DNA from: Devosia sp. 2618
GTDB lineage: Bacteria; Pseudomonadota; Alphaproteobacteria; Rhizobiales; Devosiaceae
Direction of reading: 5' to 3'
Length of the DNA stretch: 64,000 nucleotides
NCBI RefSeq assembly: GCF_040546815.1
Contig: NZ_JBEPOO010000001.1
Coordinates: 1,612,001-1,676,000 of the forward strand
Under the pieces are notes generated by a model. The model was not told the DNA's origin. It saw nothing but the letters and a program-made list of their open reading frames with translations, and made no database searches. A program made the position numbers and the translations under genes. The first letter of the stretch is position 1. The number at the start of each line of letters is the position of its first letter. Positions 17,882 to 26,227 of this stretch are shown here, one piece after another.

Positions 17882-19627
17882 TTATGAAAGCTCTTCTGGG
17901 GCGGAAACGCCCAGAATTGCTAGTGCGTTGACGATTACCTGACGCACAGCATCGACTAGCGCGAGTCGTGCCAAAGTCAGCTTTGGATCTTCTACGTTAA
18001 CAAACCGTAAGGACGGGTCATCCTTGCCCTTGGCCCAGAAGCCGTGCAGGGCCGCTGCAAGCTCGTGCGCATAGAAGGCAATGCGGTGTGGTTCATGGGC
18101 AATCGCCGCCGCCGTGACGGTGCGCGGCCATGCCGCAAGCACGCGCACAAGATCAAGCTCGGCGGGCGTGACAAGGCGTTCGAGCTCCGCGGTAGCGAGC
18201 GCAGCATGGGAGACATCGAGCGCCGGCAGATCGCGATTGGCGGTCTTGAAAATCGAATAGGCGCGAGCGTGAGCGTACTGAACGTAAAAGACCGGATTAT
18301 CCTTGGTCTGTTCTTTGACCAGAGCGAAATCGAAATCCATCGACGCGTCGTTGCGCCGATACATCAGCATGAAACGGGTGGCGTCGGCACCGACTTCCTC
18401 GACCACATCGGCCAAAGTCACCAGATCGCCGGAGCGCTTGCTCATTTTGAACGGCTCGCCATTCTTGAGCAGGCGCACCAGCTGGCAGATGCGGACGTCC
18501 ATGTCGGCAGCGTTGAGCGAGACGGCCTTGGTGGCCGCCTGCAGGCGCTTGACGTAGCCCGAGTGGTCGGCGCCGAGCACGTTGATCATGTGCTTGAAGC
18601 CGCGCAGGAACTTGTTGCGGTGGTAGGCGATATCGGCGGCAAAATAGGTGTAGGAGCCGTCGGACTTGACCAGCGGACGGTCGATGTCGTCGCCGAAATC
18701 GGTGGCGCGGAACAGGGTCTGCTCGCGGTCTTCCCATTCCTCGGGGGCCTTGCCCTTTGGTGGCTCAAGCCGGCCTTCATAGACCATGCCCTTTTCGCGC
18801 AGCCACTGCAGCGTCAGTTCGATGTCGCCGCCGGGGCCATGCAGCGTCCGCTCGGAGAAGAACACGTCGTGGTGGATGCCGAGCTGGGCCAGATCGGCCT
18901 TGATCAGCACCATCATGGCAGCGAGCGCCTTTTCGCGGGCGATGAGCGCGGCTTCATCCTCAGGCAGATCGAGCAGCGTGCGGCCGAACTCTTCGGCCAG
19001 TTCTTTACCAACGGGGATCAGATAATCGCCGGGATAGAAGCCGGATGGGATCTCGATGGTTTCGCCAAGGGCCTCGCGGTAGCGCAGCAGCGCAGACCGG
19101 CCGAGCGTGATGGTCTGGCCGCCGGTGTCGTTGATGTAATATTCGCGCGTCACTTCATAGCCCGAATAGGCCATGAGCGAAGCCAGCGTATCGCCGAACA
19201 CGGCGCCACGAGTGTGGCCGACATGCATGGGGCCGGTTGGGTTGGCCGAGACGTATTCGATGTTAACGGCTTCGCCCTGCCCAAGGCTCGACCGACCATA
19301 ATCAGCGCCCTGCTCGCCAACGGCGCGCAGCACCTGATGCCAGATGGGAGCATCGAGGCGGAAATTGATGAAGCCGGGACCGGCGACTTCGACAGAGGTC
19401 ACGTCGGTATCGTGCTTGAAGTGCTCGACAAGCGCATTGGCGATTTCGCGCGGATTTTTGCCGAGGGGCTTGGCGACGATCATCGCGGCATTGGTCGACA
19501 GGTCGCCATGGGCGGCGTCGCGCGGGGGCTCAACCACGATGCGGGCGAGCAGATCGGCGCCGACTTCGGGGAACAGAACCTGCATTGCATTGGCAATGCG
19601 CGCGGAGAAAAGGGCGAAAACGTCCAT
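17882..19627 (-). CDS. argS: Arginyl-tRNA synthetase
   Basis: A class I aminoacyl-tRNA synthetase of 581 residues. It has the N-terminal additional domain typical of ArgRS, the HIGH-type motif in [13 protein letters not shown], and a KMSKRSG catalytic loop, which many ArgRS lack but alphaproteobacterial ones often retain. The C-terminal DALR anticodon-binding domain includes [20 protein letters not shown]. It is 30 bases downstream of the dGTPase gene. Confidence 0.97.
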   Translation of the reverse strand: MDVFALFSARIANAMQVLFPEVGADLLARIVVEPPRDAAHGDLSTNAAMIVAKPLGKNPREIANALVEHFKHDTDVTSVEVAGPGFINFRLDAPIWHQVLRAVGEQGADYGRSSLGQGEAVNIEYVSANPTGPMHVGHTRGAVFGDTLASLMAYSGYEVTREYYINDTGGQTITLGRSALLRYREALGETIEIPSGFYPGDYLIPVGKELAEEFGRTLLDLPEDEAALIAREKALAAMMVLIKADLAQLGIHHDVFFSERTLHGPGGDIELTLQWLREKGMVYEGRLEPPKGKAPEEWEDREQTLFRATDFGDDIDRPLVKSDGSYTYFAADIAYHRNKFLRGFKHMINVLGADHSGYVKRLQAATKAVSLNAADMDVRICQLVRLLKNGEPFKMSKRSGDLVTLADVVEEVGADATRFMLMYRRNDASMDFDFALVKEQTKDNPVFYVQYAHARAYSIFKTANRDLPALDVSHAALATAELERLVTPAELDLVRVLAAWPRTVTAAAIAHEPHRIAFYAHELAAALHGFWAKGKDDPSLRFVNVEDPKLTLARLALVDAVRQVIVNALAILGVSAPEELS

Positions 19628-19657
19628 GATAGACCTGACTATTGAAGTGGGCCGGGG

Positions 19658-20851
19658 TTAACGGAAATCCGGGCGAGCGTCAAACAGCCGGGCATATTCG
19701 TCGATGGCGTAGGGATCGGTCATGCCGGCGATAAAATCGGCAACGACGCGGGCGAGATGGCTTTCATCGGTGGCCGACAGGGCATATCCGCCCCAGCGGC
19801 CCGGCAGGTCGCGGGTTTTCATGTAGTGGGCGAAAAGGTCGCGGACGAGGGCCTCGCTGCGGCGGACGGGCACCATGACGGATTCGTGGCGATAAACCTC
19901 GGTGAAGAGGAAGGCCTTGAGGCCGCGTTCGGCTTCGGCGACGCGGTCCGAGAAGGTGACGAGCGTCTGGCCGGCATTTCGCACATCTTCGGCCGAGGTG
20001 ACGCCCGAGGCGCCGATATTGGCGGAGGTGGTGGCGATGACGTCTTCGATGGTGCTGGTGATCAGCCGGCGCTGGACCTCGTGAGCCTGCCGGTTGGGCG
20101 CGACTTCGGGGTAGCGGGCGAGCACTTCGCTGACGATGGGGCCGGCGAGCGGCACATCGATGAGGTCTTCGAGCACGATCAGATCGGCGCGCAGGGCGTC
20201 GTCGATGTCGTGGGCATTGTAGGCGACGTCGTCGGCAATGGCGGCGATCTGGGCTTCGAGCGAGGCGTGGCTGGATATGCGCAGATCGGCGATGGCGGGA
20301 ATGTCATCGAGACCGGCAGGCACGCCTTCGAGGGCGTATTTGCCGTAGGGCGTGCCGTCCTGATTGGTTAGCGGCCCATTATGCTTGAGGATGCCTTCAA
20401 GGGTCTCCCAGGTGAGATTGAGGCCATCATGCTCGGCGTAGCGGTTTTCGAGGCGGGTGACGACGCGCATGGCCTGGATGTTGTGGTCGAACCCACCATA
20501 GGGCTCCATGACGGCGTGCAGCGCGCGTTCGCCGGCATGGCCGAACGGGGTGTGGCCGAGATCATGCGACAGGGCGACGGCCTCGGCGAGGTCTTCGTCG
20601 AGCCGTAGGGCGCGCGCCATCGAGCGGGCCATCTGGCTGACTTCGAGTGTGTGGGTCAGCCGATTGCGGAAGTGATTGCCATCGTGCTGCAGGAAGACCT
20701 GAGTCTTGTGCTGGAGGCGCCGGAAGGCAGTGGAATGGATGATGCGGTCGCGGTCGCGCTGGTATTCGGAGCGCGTTGGACTGGGTCCGGTGCCGTAGAG
20801 GCGGCCGAGGGAAAGTTCGGGTTTGGAGGCGTATGGCGCAGTATCGCTCAT
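19658..20851 (-). CDS. dgt: Deoxyguanosinetriphosphate triphosphohydrolase-like protein
   Basis: A 397-residue HD-superfamily enzyme that cleaves triphosphate from dNTPs. The N-terminal RDRIIHSTAFRRLQHKTQVF and NRLTHTLEVSQMARSMAR are characteristic, and the metal-binding HD lies in ALSHDLGHTPFGHAGE. The length fits the type 2 dGTPase-like subfamily. It is divergent from erpA and heads the dgt-argS-SPOR series. Confidence 0.94.
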   Translation of the reverse strand: MSDTAPYASKPELSLGRLYGTGPSPTRSEYQRDRDRIIHSTAFRRLQHKTQVFLQHDGNHFRNRLTHTLEVSQMARSMARALRLDEDLAEAVALSHDLGHTPFGHAGERALHAVMEPYGGFDHNIQAMRVVTRLENRYAEHDGLNLTWETLEGILKHNGPLTNQDGTPYGKYALEGVPAGLDDIPAIADLRISSHASLEAQIAAIADDVAYNAHDIDDALRADLIVLEDLIDVPLAGPIVSEVLARYPEVAPNRQAHEVQRRLITSTIEDVIATTSANIGASGVTSAEDVRNAGQTLVTFSDRVAEAERGLKAFLFTEVYRHESVMVPVRRSEALVRDLFAHYMKTRDLPGRWGGYALSATDESHLARVVADFIAGMTDPYAIDEYARLFDARPDFR

Positions 20852-20944
20852 TGGTGATGGTTGCCCATTGAATTGGCCCTTTTCATTCGCGCCAAGAGTT
20901 ACTATTTTAGCCTGACCGTTATGACATTACGGCTTGGAATAAAA

Positions 20945-21295
20945 ATGACTGCAACCGCCCTAGCCTCCCCCAAAGTCGTGTTGACCGATCGCGCTGCCAA
21001 GCGCGTGTCGCGCATTCTCTCGAAAGAGCCCGAAGGCACAGTGCTGCGCATCTCGGTCGCGGGCGGCGGGTGTTCCGGATTCCAGTATGAATACAATCTC
21101 GTACAGGAAAAGGCGGGCAACGACGACATCGTTCTGAGCAAGGGCGATGCCGTGGTGTTGATCGACTCGATGAGTCTCGAATTCATGGGTGGCGCGGAAA
21201 TCGACTATGTCGACGACCTGATCGGCCAGTCGTTCCAGATCAAGAACCCCAATGCCGTCGCATCCTGCGGTTGCGGCACGAGCTTTGCGGTGTGA
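20945..21295 (+). CDS. erpA: Iron-sulfur insertion protein ErpA/IscA type
   Basis: A 116-residue A-type carrier that delivers Fe-S clusters to apoproteins. The three cluster cysteines are visible: C43 in GGGCSGFQY and C108/C110 in the terminal SCGCGTSF. The ATG at 20945 is preferred because the family N-terminus begins there; an in-frame ATG 28 codons upstream would add a non-conserved extension. The placement opposite dgt is standard in alphaproteobacteria. A clear terminator follows. Confidence 0.93.
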   Translation: MTATALASPKVVLTDRAAKRVSRILSKEPEGTVLRISVAGGGCSGFQYEYNLVQEKAGNDDIVLSKGDAVVLIDSMSLEFMGGAEIDYVDDLIGQSFQIKNPNAVASCGCGTSFAV

Positions 21296-21319
21296 TCTGA
21301 CCGACATCAATGACGTTTA

Positions 21320-21344
21320 ATCCCCGCGCGAGCGGGGATTTTTG
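21320..21344 (+). terminator. Rho-independent terminator after erpA
   Basis: Perfect eight-base stem ATCCCCGC / GCGGGGAT with a GCGA loop, followed by TTTTTG, starting 25 bases after the erpA stop. Confidence 0.88.
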
Positions 21345-21400
21345 TTTGTGGGCAGTGATGTTCCGCTGGGCGATAGTGGATGCCTGCACGGAGGATTCGG

Positions 21401-22519
21401 ATGGCTTTGGAAGCAGCACTCGATCAGGTGGTCGCCAAGGCGATTGCCGATGAGCGTATCGTCGGCGCGGTGCTGATCGTCCGCAAGGATGGCCAGCTAC
21501 TCTACGAGAAAGCGCATGGTCTGGCGGATCGCGAGGCCGGTCGGGCAATGGCGACGGATGCGATTTTCCGGCTGTCGTCGCTGACCAAGCCCGTGGTTGC
21601 GGCGACAATTCTGGCGCTGGTCGACGGCGGAAAGATGGGAGTCAGTGATCTGGCGACGGCCTATCTGCCGGACTTCAGGCCGCGACTGGCGGACGGTTCG
21701 ACGCCTGATATTTCCATTCATCAGCTGCTGACGCACACGTCGGGGCTGGGTTCCCTCGACATTCTGACGGCGGCCGAGACTGCTGCTGGCGTCAACAAAT
21801 GGCATCTAGGGACCGATGAAATCCTGCGGCGACTGGCTGATCTGCCGCTGCTGTTCACGCCGGGAACCGCCTGGAGCTATGGCGCGTCGATCGATGTTCT
21901 GGCGGTGATCGCTGGGCAGTTGGTTGGCGGTACGTCGGAAGATGCGATCCGAAAATACGTAACCGATCCGCTACGGATGAGCGATACACGGTTTGGGGTG
22001 ACGGACCGGACGCGGCTGGCGGCAGCTTATGCGGATGCGCCGACAGGCGCCGAGCTGATGGGCGATCTGCATAGCGTGCCCAACAATTGGGGTGGCCTCA
22101 CCACCTATGATCCCGGCCGGATATTTGACGCACTGGCGTTTCAGGCGGGCGGCGGCGGCATGGCGGGCAGCGGTGGTGACTTCATGACTTTGCTCGAAAC
22201 GCTGCGCACGGGAGGCGGAGCGATTCTGAAGCCTGAGACGGCGCGGCTGGGGATGCAGGATCAGACGCCGCAACTGGAGTTTGCGCAGCAGCCGGGCTGG
22301 AAGTTCAGCTATTTTGGCGCCTGGGTGGATGATCCGGCGCTGGGCGGCACGCCCGCGCCGCGCGGGACCAATCGCTGGGGCGGCATTTATGGGCACAACT
22401 GGTTTATCGACCCGGTGAACGAGCTTACCGTGGTGTCGATGAGCAATACCGGGCTTGAAGGGTCGGACGGAGCCTATGTGGCAGAGGTGCGTAACGCGAT
22501 TTATGCGGCGCTGGGCTAG
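21401..22519 (+). CDS. Serine hydrolase of the beta-lactamase (class C-like) family
   Basis: A 372-residue PF00144-type hydrolase. The nucleophile motif S60-x-x-K63 is in FRLSSLTKPV. The second motif tyrosine is probably in WSYGASIDVL, and GIYGHNWFIDP stands where the third motif occurs. LLTHTSGLG is another family marker. ATG at 21401 is chosen for the CGGAGGA site six bases upstream. No signal peptide is seen, so it is probably a cytoplasmic esterase or peptidase rather than a beta-lactamase giving resistance. It is followed after 49 bases by xthA. Confidence 0.85.
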   Translation: MALEAALDQVVAKAIADERIVGAVLIVRKDGQLLYEKAHGLADREAGRAMATDAIFRLSSLTKPVVAATILALVDGGKMGVSDLATAYLPDFRPRLADGSTPDISIHQLLTHTSGLGSLDILTAAETAAGVNKWHLGTDEILRRLADLPLLFTPGTAWSYGASIDVLAVIAGQLVGGTSEDAIRKYVTDPLRMSDTRFGVTDRTRLAAAYADAPTGAELMGDLHSVPNNWGGLTTYDPGRIFDALAFQAGGGGMAGSGGDFMTLLETLRTGGGAILKPETARLGMQDQTPQLEFAQQPGWKFSYFGAWVDDPALGGTPAPRGTNRWGGIYGHNWFIDPVNELTVVSMSNTGLEGSDGAYVAEVRNAIYAALG

Positions 22520-22568
22520 TTGCCCCCTGCCCGGCTGAACGGTAGTTTCGCGGCAACGGAGAATCCGC

Positions 22569-23348
22569 ATGCGTATCGCGACCTGGAATATCAACGGCAT
22601 CAAAGCCCGGCTCGAAATCCTGCTGACCTGGTTGGCGCAGGAAAAGCCGGATATCGTGGTGCTGCAGGAGATCAAATCGGTCGACGAAGGCTTTCCGCGC
22701 GCCGAGATCGAAGCGCTTGGCTACAATGTGGAAACGCATGGGCAAAAGAGCTGGAATGGCGTGGCGATCCTGTCGCTGTTGCCGTTTGACGAGGTGTCAC
22801 GCGGGCTGCCGGGCGACGATAGCGACGAGCAAGCGCGGCTGATCGAGGGCGTGTTTTCGGTGGAGTCCGGTGCGATCCGGGTTTGCGGGATTTATCTGCC
22901 GAACGGTAACCCGGTTGATACGGAAAAATTCCCCTACAAGCTGGGCTGGATGCGGCGGCTTGAGGCCTATGTCGAGGAACGACTGGCGCTTGAGGAGCCG
23001 TTCGTTTTGCTGGGCGATTTCAACCTGATCCCCGCGCCAATTGATGCGCACGATCCGCAGGCGTGGTGGGGCGATGCGCTCTATCGTCCGGAAAGCCTCG
23101 AACGCTGGCGGACGCTGTGCAATCTGGGGCTGACCGATGCGCTGCGCGCAACGACGTCAGAGGCGGCTTATACGTTCTGGGATTTCCAGGCGGGCGCGTG
23201 GCGCCGCAATGCCGGTATCCGCATCGACCACCTGATGCTGTCGCCACAGGCGGCGGATCGGCTGGAAGACGTGGTGGTGCACAAGGATGTGCGCGGCTGG
23301 GACAAGCCGAGTGACCATGTGCCGGTCGAGGGGCGATTTACGTTCTAA
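22569..23348 (+). CDS. xthA: Exodeoxyribonuclease III
   Basis: A 259-residue AP endonuclease/3'-5' exonuclease of the base-excision repair pathway. Visible active-site blocks are TWNINGIKAR with N7, VLQEIK with the metal-binding E34, CGIYLPNG, LLGDFNLIP and the terminal SDHVPV with the catalytic histidine. In Rhizobiales xthA is frequently next to exoR, as here (convergent, with a repeat-filled gap between). Confidence 0.95.
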   Translation: MRIATWNINGIKARLEILLTWLAQEKPDIVVLQEIKSVDEGFPRAEIEALGYNVETHGQKSWNGVAILSLLPFDEVSRGLPGDDSDEQARLIEGVFSVESGAIRVCGIYLPNGNPVDTEKFPYKLGWMRRLEAYVEERLALEEPFVLLGDFNLIPAPIDAHDPQAWWGDALYRPESLERWRTLCNLGLTDALRATTSEAAYTFWDFQAGAWRRNAGIRIDHLMLSPQAADRLEDVVVHKDVRGWDKPSDHVPVEGRFTF

Positions 23349-23375
23349 TTGGTAAGTGGTTGTTCAACCGCTGAA

Positions 23376-23502
23376 CCCCTCACCCGACCCGTTGGGTCGA
23401 CCTCTCCCCTCAGGGGAGAGGTGAAGGGGGTGGCACGATCTTGCCACGCCCTCGTGGTTCGAGGGTCGCTGCGCTCCCACCTCACCATGAGGGCTACTCT
23501 TG
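23376..23502. repeat. Composite intergenic palindromic elements after xthA
   Basis: Two hairpins lie in series. The first (CCCCTCACCC... ACCTCTCCCCTCAGGGGAGAGGT ...GAAGGGG) is a CTCCCC-type palindrome. The second (CCACGCCCTCGTGGTTCGAGG... CCTCACCATGAGGG) is a partial family A copy. Together with the next element they fill the gap between xthA and exoR and probably terminate both transcripts. Confidence 0.65.
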
Positions 23503-23511
23503 ATGCACAGC

Positions 23512-23587
23512 GTCATTCCCGCGAAGGCGGGAATCTCACTTTGGACAGGCGCTAGAAAAGGTAGATTCTCGCCTTCGCGGGAATGAC
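23512..23587. repeat. Intergenic inverted repeat, family C
   Basis: Long inverted repeat: arm 23512-23534 (GTCATTCCCGCGAAGGCGGG...) pairs with arm 23565-23587 (...CGCCTTCGCGGGAATGAC), separated by about 30 bases. GTCATTCCCGCGAAGGCGGG-type hairpins recur in many proteobacterial genomes. Confidence 0.75.
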
Positions 23588-23652
23588 GTCGTGTTTAGGG
23601 GTGCGCCTGGAAGCAAGGGCCCTCAAGGACGGGTGCGCGCTGGCGCTACCTG

Positions 23653-24459
23653 CTAGAACCCAGCGAACTGCGGCGCGATGCTTTGGGCAAGAGCCAGGGC
23701 CTCGGCCTGCTGGGCCGGGGTAGCGTTGGCGTTGGCGTGCTGGAGCATGTCGTCGACCCAGGCGGCGTCGCTGGTACCGGCGCAGCGCAGGTGGGAGACG
23801 GTGAGCCACATCAGGCCTTCGACCGGCTGGGCTTCGATGCCAGCGAGGCCGTTGAACAGCAGATTGCCGAGCTGAGCCTGCGCCGGGCAATTGCCCTTGC
23901 GGGCGGCCAGCGAGAACCAACGGGCGCTTTGCAGCGGGTTCACGCCCATTTCGGCGTCATTCATGTAAAGCAGGCCGACGCGGTACTGAGCGTCGGCATC
24001 GCCGAAATAGGTTGCGGCGTGCAACAGCAGGGCATGCGACCGATTGGCATCGGCGACGATGCCAGCGCCGGGCAGACCCTTTTTGTAGTAGTCGCCAACC
24101 TTGACGAAGGACTGGGCGACAATGTCGGCCTCAACGCCCTTGGGGGCTGCGTCGGCATGCTGATTGGCGATCTGGGAAAAATAGCCGAATGCCTTGGCCG
24201 GGTCGCGATCAACGCCCTCGCCATTCTCGTACATGGTGCCGAGCTGCCACATGGCCATAGGCTGGCCGGCATCGGCCGCGTCTTCGAGCGCCGACAGCAG
24301 ATCATCGCCCGAAACGCCGCCACCGGCGCCATCGAGCATGTTGGCCATGTTCAGCGCGGCGTCGGCCGCGGTCTGGGCGTGCACAGGCAGAATTGTCGCG
24401 AAAGCGAGCACTGCTGCCGTTGTCACGGAAATCAGGGAATAGCCCCTAATGGTCCGCAT
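23653..24459 (-). CDS. exoR: ExoR-like Sel1-repeat periplasmic regulator
   Basis: A 268-residue protein with an N-terminal signal peptide (about residues 1-28, ending VHAQ) and several Sel1-type repeats, for example AMWQLGTMYENGEGV and AQYRVGLLYMNDAEM. The length and pattern (AFGYFSQIANQHAD, ATYFGDADAQYRVGLLY) correspond to rhizobial ExoR, which holds the ExoS-ChvI two-component system off and so controls exopolysaccharide, motility and host interaction. The ATG at 24459 has AAAGGAG upstream; a longer open frame to 25029 lacks family sequence. exoS and chvI are not in the window. Confidence 0.75.
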   Translation of the reverse strand: MRTIRGYSLISVTTAAVLAFATILPVHAQTAADAALNMANMLDGAGGGVSGDDLLSALEDAADAGQPMAMWQLGTMYENGEGVDRDPAKAFGYFSQIANQHADAAPKGVEADIVAQSFVKVGDYYKKGLPGAGIVADANRSHALLLHAATYFGDADAQYRVGLLYMNDAEMGVNPLQSARWFSLAARKGNCPAQAQLGNLLFNGLAGIEAQPVEGLMWLTVSHLRCAGTSDAAWVDDMLQHANANATPAQQAEALALAQSIAPQFAGF

Positions 24460-24994
24460 ATTTCTCCTTTTGCCCGCAGTCACGCGGGCTAAAACTACTG
24501 GTCGGTCGCAACTGTCGAGGCCATCAGCCGTCGCCAAAGCGCCCGTGAAATGTTTCCGGGTCGAGGACCGATGTGACGCCATCGGAAATGTTTCAGTTAA
24601 GAATTCAGTAATCTTTGTTTGCGGCAGGATTTGAGCCAAGCCCATCACAACATCGCTTTTGCTGCGTGCGTTCTGATGCAGAGAAAATACGGCCATTGCT
24701 CGCTTCGCCTTGGTCACGTCTACGTCCACTCTTTCCCGACGTAAGGCCCTGCGACTCTTGACAGAGTCGCGTGCCACGCCATGGCCTGGGCATCGAGGGG
24801 AACAAAAACATGCAGGCACAGCAAGACTGTCGCCTGCACAAGTCACCCGCCCCCAGATGCCTGTGCCATTCTCGTTTAGGGTGAGATTGTGGCGACAAAC
24901 ATCGCCAAAAGGTTGCCAGGGCCGCAGGGCAAAGTGATTCAACCGCGTTGTTGCTGATTCAGCACAGAAATGGGCGGTTTGGGAGAATTCCGTC
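24460..24994. other. 535-base gap upstream of exoR
   Basis: No convincing gene was found on either strand. It should contain the exoR promoter region. A perfect eight-base inverted repeat (GCGACTCT at 24751-24758, AGAGTCGC at 24763-24770, four-base loop) has no T tract on either side, so it looks more like an operator or RNA hairpin than a terminator. Confidence 0.4.
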
Positions 24995-26002
24995 CTATAG
25001 CCAGCGGCGGCCGCGCATCCACCAGACAAGGGTCAGCGACAGCACGAACAAAGCCACGCAAACCACCCAGAAGGCATGCGGATTGTCCGAGAAGGGAATG
25101 CCGGCGACGTTCATGCCAAGGGCACCGGTGAGCAGCGTCAGCGGCATGAAGACGACCGTCACGGCCGCCAGCACCAGCATGGTGCGGTTCATCTGTTCGG
25201 CGCGGGCATCGATGATCTGTTCATGCACCAGCACGGCGCGTTCCGACAGCGCCTGTAACTCATCGCCGAGGCGCGCCGAACGGGCCGAGGCTTCGCGCAG
25301 GCGCAGGCGGTCGCGGGCGGTGAAGTGGCTGAGGTCTTCGATTTCGAGCGTGTTGAGCACGTCGCGCTGCGGCCAGACCAGGCGGCGGAAGCTGATCAGT
25401 GTGCGGCGCAGATGGCTGAGTTTGCCCTGGGCCTTGGAGGTGTTCTGGATGATCAGCGATTCCTCGATCTCGTCGAGGCGGTCACCCAGGCGCTCGACCA
25501 GCGGCTCAAGACGGTCGGCGGCGCGCAAGCCAAGGCGCGACACCAGATCGGCGGGCGAGACCGGCGCGTGATGGGAGGCCTCCCATTTGGTGAGGCCGAG
25601 GAAATCCAAAATATTGAGCTCGGATGCGATGATGACGCGGCCTTTTTCGATCCACAGCGTCAGCAACTGGCGGCCCAGGTCCTCGGGCTCGGCGCCGGGA
25701 CGCGCGACGCGCATGACCACCATGGCTCGGTCTTCGATGACCGTGCAGCGCGAGCGGCTGCTGGGGACCGTGAGCAGATCGGCATTGAAGGGGCCGAGCT
25801 CTTCCTTGAGCCAGACCTTGAATTCGGGCGCTTTGGAATTGCCGCAGACCAGCTTGAAGCCGCGGAGCGGGATCTTGACCTCAGCGGCGGTGGGCTCATG
25901 GCGGATAACGCCGCCCTTGCCGTCAAATACCAGCACTGCGCCAACGCCGATCATGCCGTTCTGTACGGCACGATCAGGCGGTTCGTGCGGGATATCGTCC
26001 AT
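24995..26002 (-). CDS. CorA/ZntB-type divalent metal transporter
   Basis: A 335-residue 2-TM-GxN family channel or transporter. A large cytoplasmic domain with a long predicted coiled coil (about residues 150-270) is followed by two C-terminal helices. The pore motif reads GMNVAGIP: GMN is kept, and the flanking sequence resembles ZntB (GxNxGGxP) more than classic CorA. The start is taken as ATG at 26002 (MDDIPHEP); an upstream alternative would extend into the repeat element. Metal specificity cannot be told from sequence. Confidence 0.85.
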   Translation of the reverse strand: MDDIPHEPPDRAVQNGMIGVGAVLVFDGKGGVIRHEPTAAEVKIPLRGFKLVCGNSKAPEFKVWLKEELGPFNADLLTVPSSRSRCTVIEDRAMVVMRVARPGAEPEDLGRQLLTLWIEKGRVIIASELNILDFLGLTKWEASHHAPVSPADLVSRLGLRAADRLEPLVERLGDRLDEIEESLIIQNTSKAQGKLSHLRRTLISFRRLVWPQRDVLNTLEIEDLSHFTARDRLRLREASARSARLGDELQALSERAVLVHEQIIDARAEQMNRTMLVLAAVTVVFMPLTLLTGALGMNVAGIPFSDNPHAFWVVCVALFVLSLTLVWWMRGRRWL

Positions 26003-26056
26003 GATGGGTCTCGATGGTGAAAGGCGTTGGCGAAGATGCACTGCACGCTCAGTCGT

Positions 26057-26203
26057 CACCCTCCCCCTTGAGGGGAGGGATCAAGGGAGGGGGTATGGTT
26101 CCGCGCAGACAGTGTGCGGAACCATACCCCCTCCCGGTTCGATCACGGACTTAGCTGAAGCTAAGTCCTATCTCACTCGCCCTCCCCTCAAGGGGGAGGG
26201 TGA
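26057..26203. repeat. Large nested palindromic element, family B, copy 2
   Basis: Outer arms CACCCTCCCCCTTGAGGGGAGGG (26057-26079) and its near complement (26180-26202) enclose a second 17-base inverted repeat, AGGGGGTATGGTTCCGC / GCGGAACCATACCCCCT, and a third small one, ACTTAGCTGAAGCTAAGT. Such a 147-base nested stem would fold strongly as RNA or cruciform DNA. It lies between valS and the CorA/ZntB gene. Confidence 0.8.
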
Positions 26204-26227
26204 GGCCGGTGGTTGTTGCAGTTTAGG

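Noticed and set aside
21401..22519. A true antibiotic-resistance beta-lactamase
   Set aside because: No signal peptide and atypical second and third motifs; better described as a serine hydrolase of the wider family.
23653..25029. A 458-residue reading of the exoR gene
   Set aside because: The first 190 codons lack family sequence; the signal peptide and a strong ribosome binding site place the start at 24459.
26120..26180. GGTTCGATC as a tRNA T-loop
   Set aside because: The surrounding bases form the nested palindrome and no acceptor, D or anticodon stems can be drawn. No tRNA was found anywhere in the window.
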